From positions 124,001 to 188,000 of the forward strand of contig CAJYIX010000013.1 of the NCBI GenBank assembly GCA_913775315.1: a DNA stretch of 64,000 bases. Direction: 5' to 3'. Origin of the DNA: an uncultured Sphingomonas sp. (GTDB lineage: Bacteria > Pseudomonadota > Alphaproteobacteria > Sphingomonadales > Sphingomonadaceae). Made by a program: the position numbers and the translations under genes. Below are positions 63,291 to 64,000 of this stretch, in pieces (the first letter of the stretch is position 1; each line of letters opens with the position of its first letter). The notes under the pieces are model-generated. The model was given only the letters and a program-made list of their open reading frames with translations, was not told the origin of the DNA and did no database searches.

Positions 63291-63601
63291 CACCGCCCCG
63301 CCAGGATCTGCCCGAGCAGCACCTTGAGCGCCGGTGTCGCCGCCGCGAGCCCGCCCGCCGCCACCCCCTCGGCAAACGCCTCTCGCGGCATCGGTGCCGG
63401 GTCCTTCAGGCAGTGCCAGAACAGCCCCACCATCTCGCCAAGCCCCAGCCCCCCCGCCGCCGCCCGCTCGACCAGCGCGAACAGCGGCCCCAGCTCCCCC
63501 TCCGCCGCGACCAGCGCGGCAAAGCTCGGCCGCAGCACCAGCACCTCCCCGTTCACCCGGATCGACGCCTCCGCTCGAGCCCCGTTCGCAGCGATGCTCA
63601 C
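63290..63601 (-). CDS. GTA tail protein, g10-like
   Basis: 103 residues that match the small GTA family protein between the major tail protein and the chaperone (G-E-V-L-V-L-R-P-S-F-A-A-L-V-A-A-E-G-E-L-G, then F-W-H-C-L). Start is GTG at 63601 in GTGA overlap with the major tail protein stop; the frame open to 63859 is antisense-like and unsupported. Confidence 0.85.
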   Translation of the reverse strand: MSIAANGARAEASIRVNGEVLVLRPSFAALVAAEGELGPLFALVERAAAGGLGLGEMVGLFWHCLKDPAPMPREAFAEGVAAGGLAAATPALKVLLGQILAGR

Positions 63602-64000
63602 GCGCTCACCACCGCGCCGGAACTCTCCAGCGCCAGCGTGTAGCTGCGCTCGCCGCCCACATCGCCGGCATAGTCCAGCCGCGTGACCAGGAACCGCCCC
63701 GTCATCGTCTCGCCGCTCTCGAAGCTCAGCCGGTAATCGTCGATCGTGCCGGCGAGCGCGCTCGCCTTGATCCGCCCCTCCGCCGCCGATCCGGTGAAGA
63801 TGCCCGCCGCCGCCACGCTGACGTGCCGCACCCCCGCCCCGGAGAGCAGCTCGCGCCACCCGCCCGAATCCTTCGACGTGATCGCCACCGCCTCGCCGTT
63901 GATCGACAATTGCGTGGTCCTCAGCCCCGCGACCGTCGCATAGACGACCGGCACCGCCCCGTTCCCGACCTTCAACAGAAACGCGCTTCCCTTTTCCGCC
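63598..64000 (-). CDS. Phage major tail protein (TP901-1-like, g9), 5' edge cut
   Basis: About 134 residues visible. The frame is open to the window edge and reads A-E-K-G-S-A-F-L-L-K-V-G-N-G, the usual start region of the family, so only the first few residues are missing. I-D-D-Y-R-L-S-F-E-S-G-E-T-M-T-G-R-F-L-V-T is diagnostic. It forms the tail tube. The TTG at 63975 is internal, not the start. Confidence 0.85.
   Translation of the reverse strand, partial: AEKGSAFLLKVGNGAVPVVYATVAGLRTTQLSINGEAVAITSKDSGGWRELLSGAGVRHVSVAAAGIFTGSAAEGRIKASALAGTIDDYRLSFESGETMTGRFLVTRLDYAGDVGGERSYTLALESSGAVVSA

Noticed and set aside
56786-64000. Complete active prophage
   Set aside because: Only tail genes with GTA order and sizes are visible, with no integrase, lysogeny or attachment site; head genes lie beyond the edge.

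Overview
The window looks like a chromosomal segment of a GC-rich alphaproteobacterium of the Sphingomonadales (Sphingomonas or a close relative). The main reasons are the set of Sphingobium-type aromatic catabolism genes (LigI, LigU, LigK, LigJ, a LigM/DesA-type O-demethylase), a split-style gene-transfer-agent (GTA) tail cluster, many secreted S9/M28 peptidases, an alphaproteobacterial LexA box (GAAC-N7-GAAC), and frequent GTG/TTG starts with 4-nt ATGA/GTGA/TTGA overlaps. No tRNA, rRNA, CRISPR array or insertion sequence was recognised. Family assignments rest on recognised motifs, not on database searches.

Layout. 1-6 kb: the end of a CpaF pilus ATPase, a REPIN-like repeat, a DUF2256/chorismate mutase pair, rpsD, and divergent secreted S9 and M28 peptidases. 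6-12 kb: a protocatechuate/gallate meta-cleavage lower pathway, ligI-ligU-ligK on the minus strand, divergent from a LysR-type regulator with two HTH domains followed by ligJ and pobA. The ring-cleavage dioxygenase (ligAB) and ligC are not here. 12-25 kb: housekeeping genes including ychF, apt, the cytochrome bc1 operon (petA-petB-petC), trmL, hemF, a pair of membrane proteins and lipB. 25-32 kb: small lipoproteins, a betaine-lipid operon (btaA-btaB), rpiB, and glyA / small membrane protein / nrdR / trmJ-like. 32-39 kb: an alpha/beta hydrolase-ligM operon divergent from metF-like/purU, which joins O-demethylation to folate one-carbon metabolism, then another S9 peptidase.

39-42.7 kb: a tightly packed minus-strand run (Grx-MauE-DUF305 fusion, xerC, a secreted protein, fdhD, mobA). 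The fusion gene is divergent from a MerR-family regulator and is preceded by a near-perfect mer-type operator inside a 19-bp promoter spacer. The regulator keeps the MerR fold but lacks the Hg(II) tri-cysteine site, so the inducing signal is unknown. This is the best candidate for a little-described system. 42.7-47.8 kb: a DUF1593 protein and the branched-chain 2-oxoacid dehydrogenase genes (E1 alpha, E1 beta, E2; no E3). 47.9-54.2 kb: the SOS mutasome imuA-imuB-dnaE2 behind a perfect LexA box. ImuB carries two long extra segments. 54-56 kb: an SDR and an OmpA-family protein with a 22-proline linker.

56-64 kb: the tail end of a GTA-like cluster on the minus strand (major tail protein cut by the window edge, g10, tail chaperone, g11, a tail-sheath/DUF2460 fusion, DUF2163, NlpC/P60, a g15-like hub, DUF2793). 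The physiological theme is lignin-type aromatic degradation with folate-coupled demethylation, aerobic respiration, a protein-degrading secretome, and inducible mutagenesis and gene-transfer machinery.
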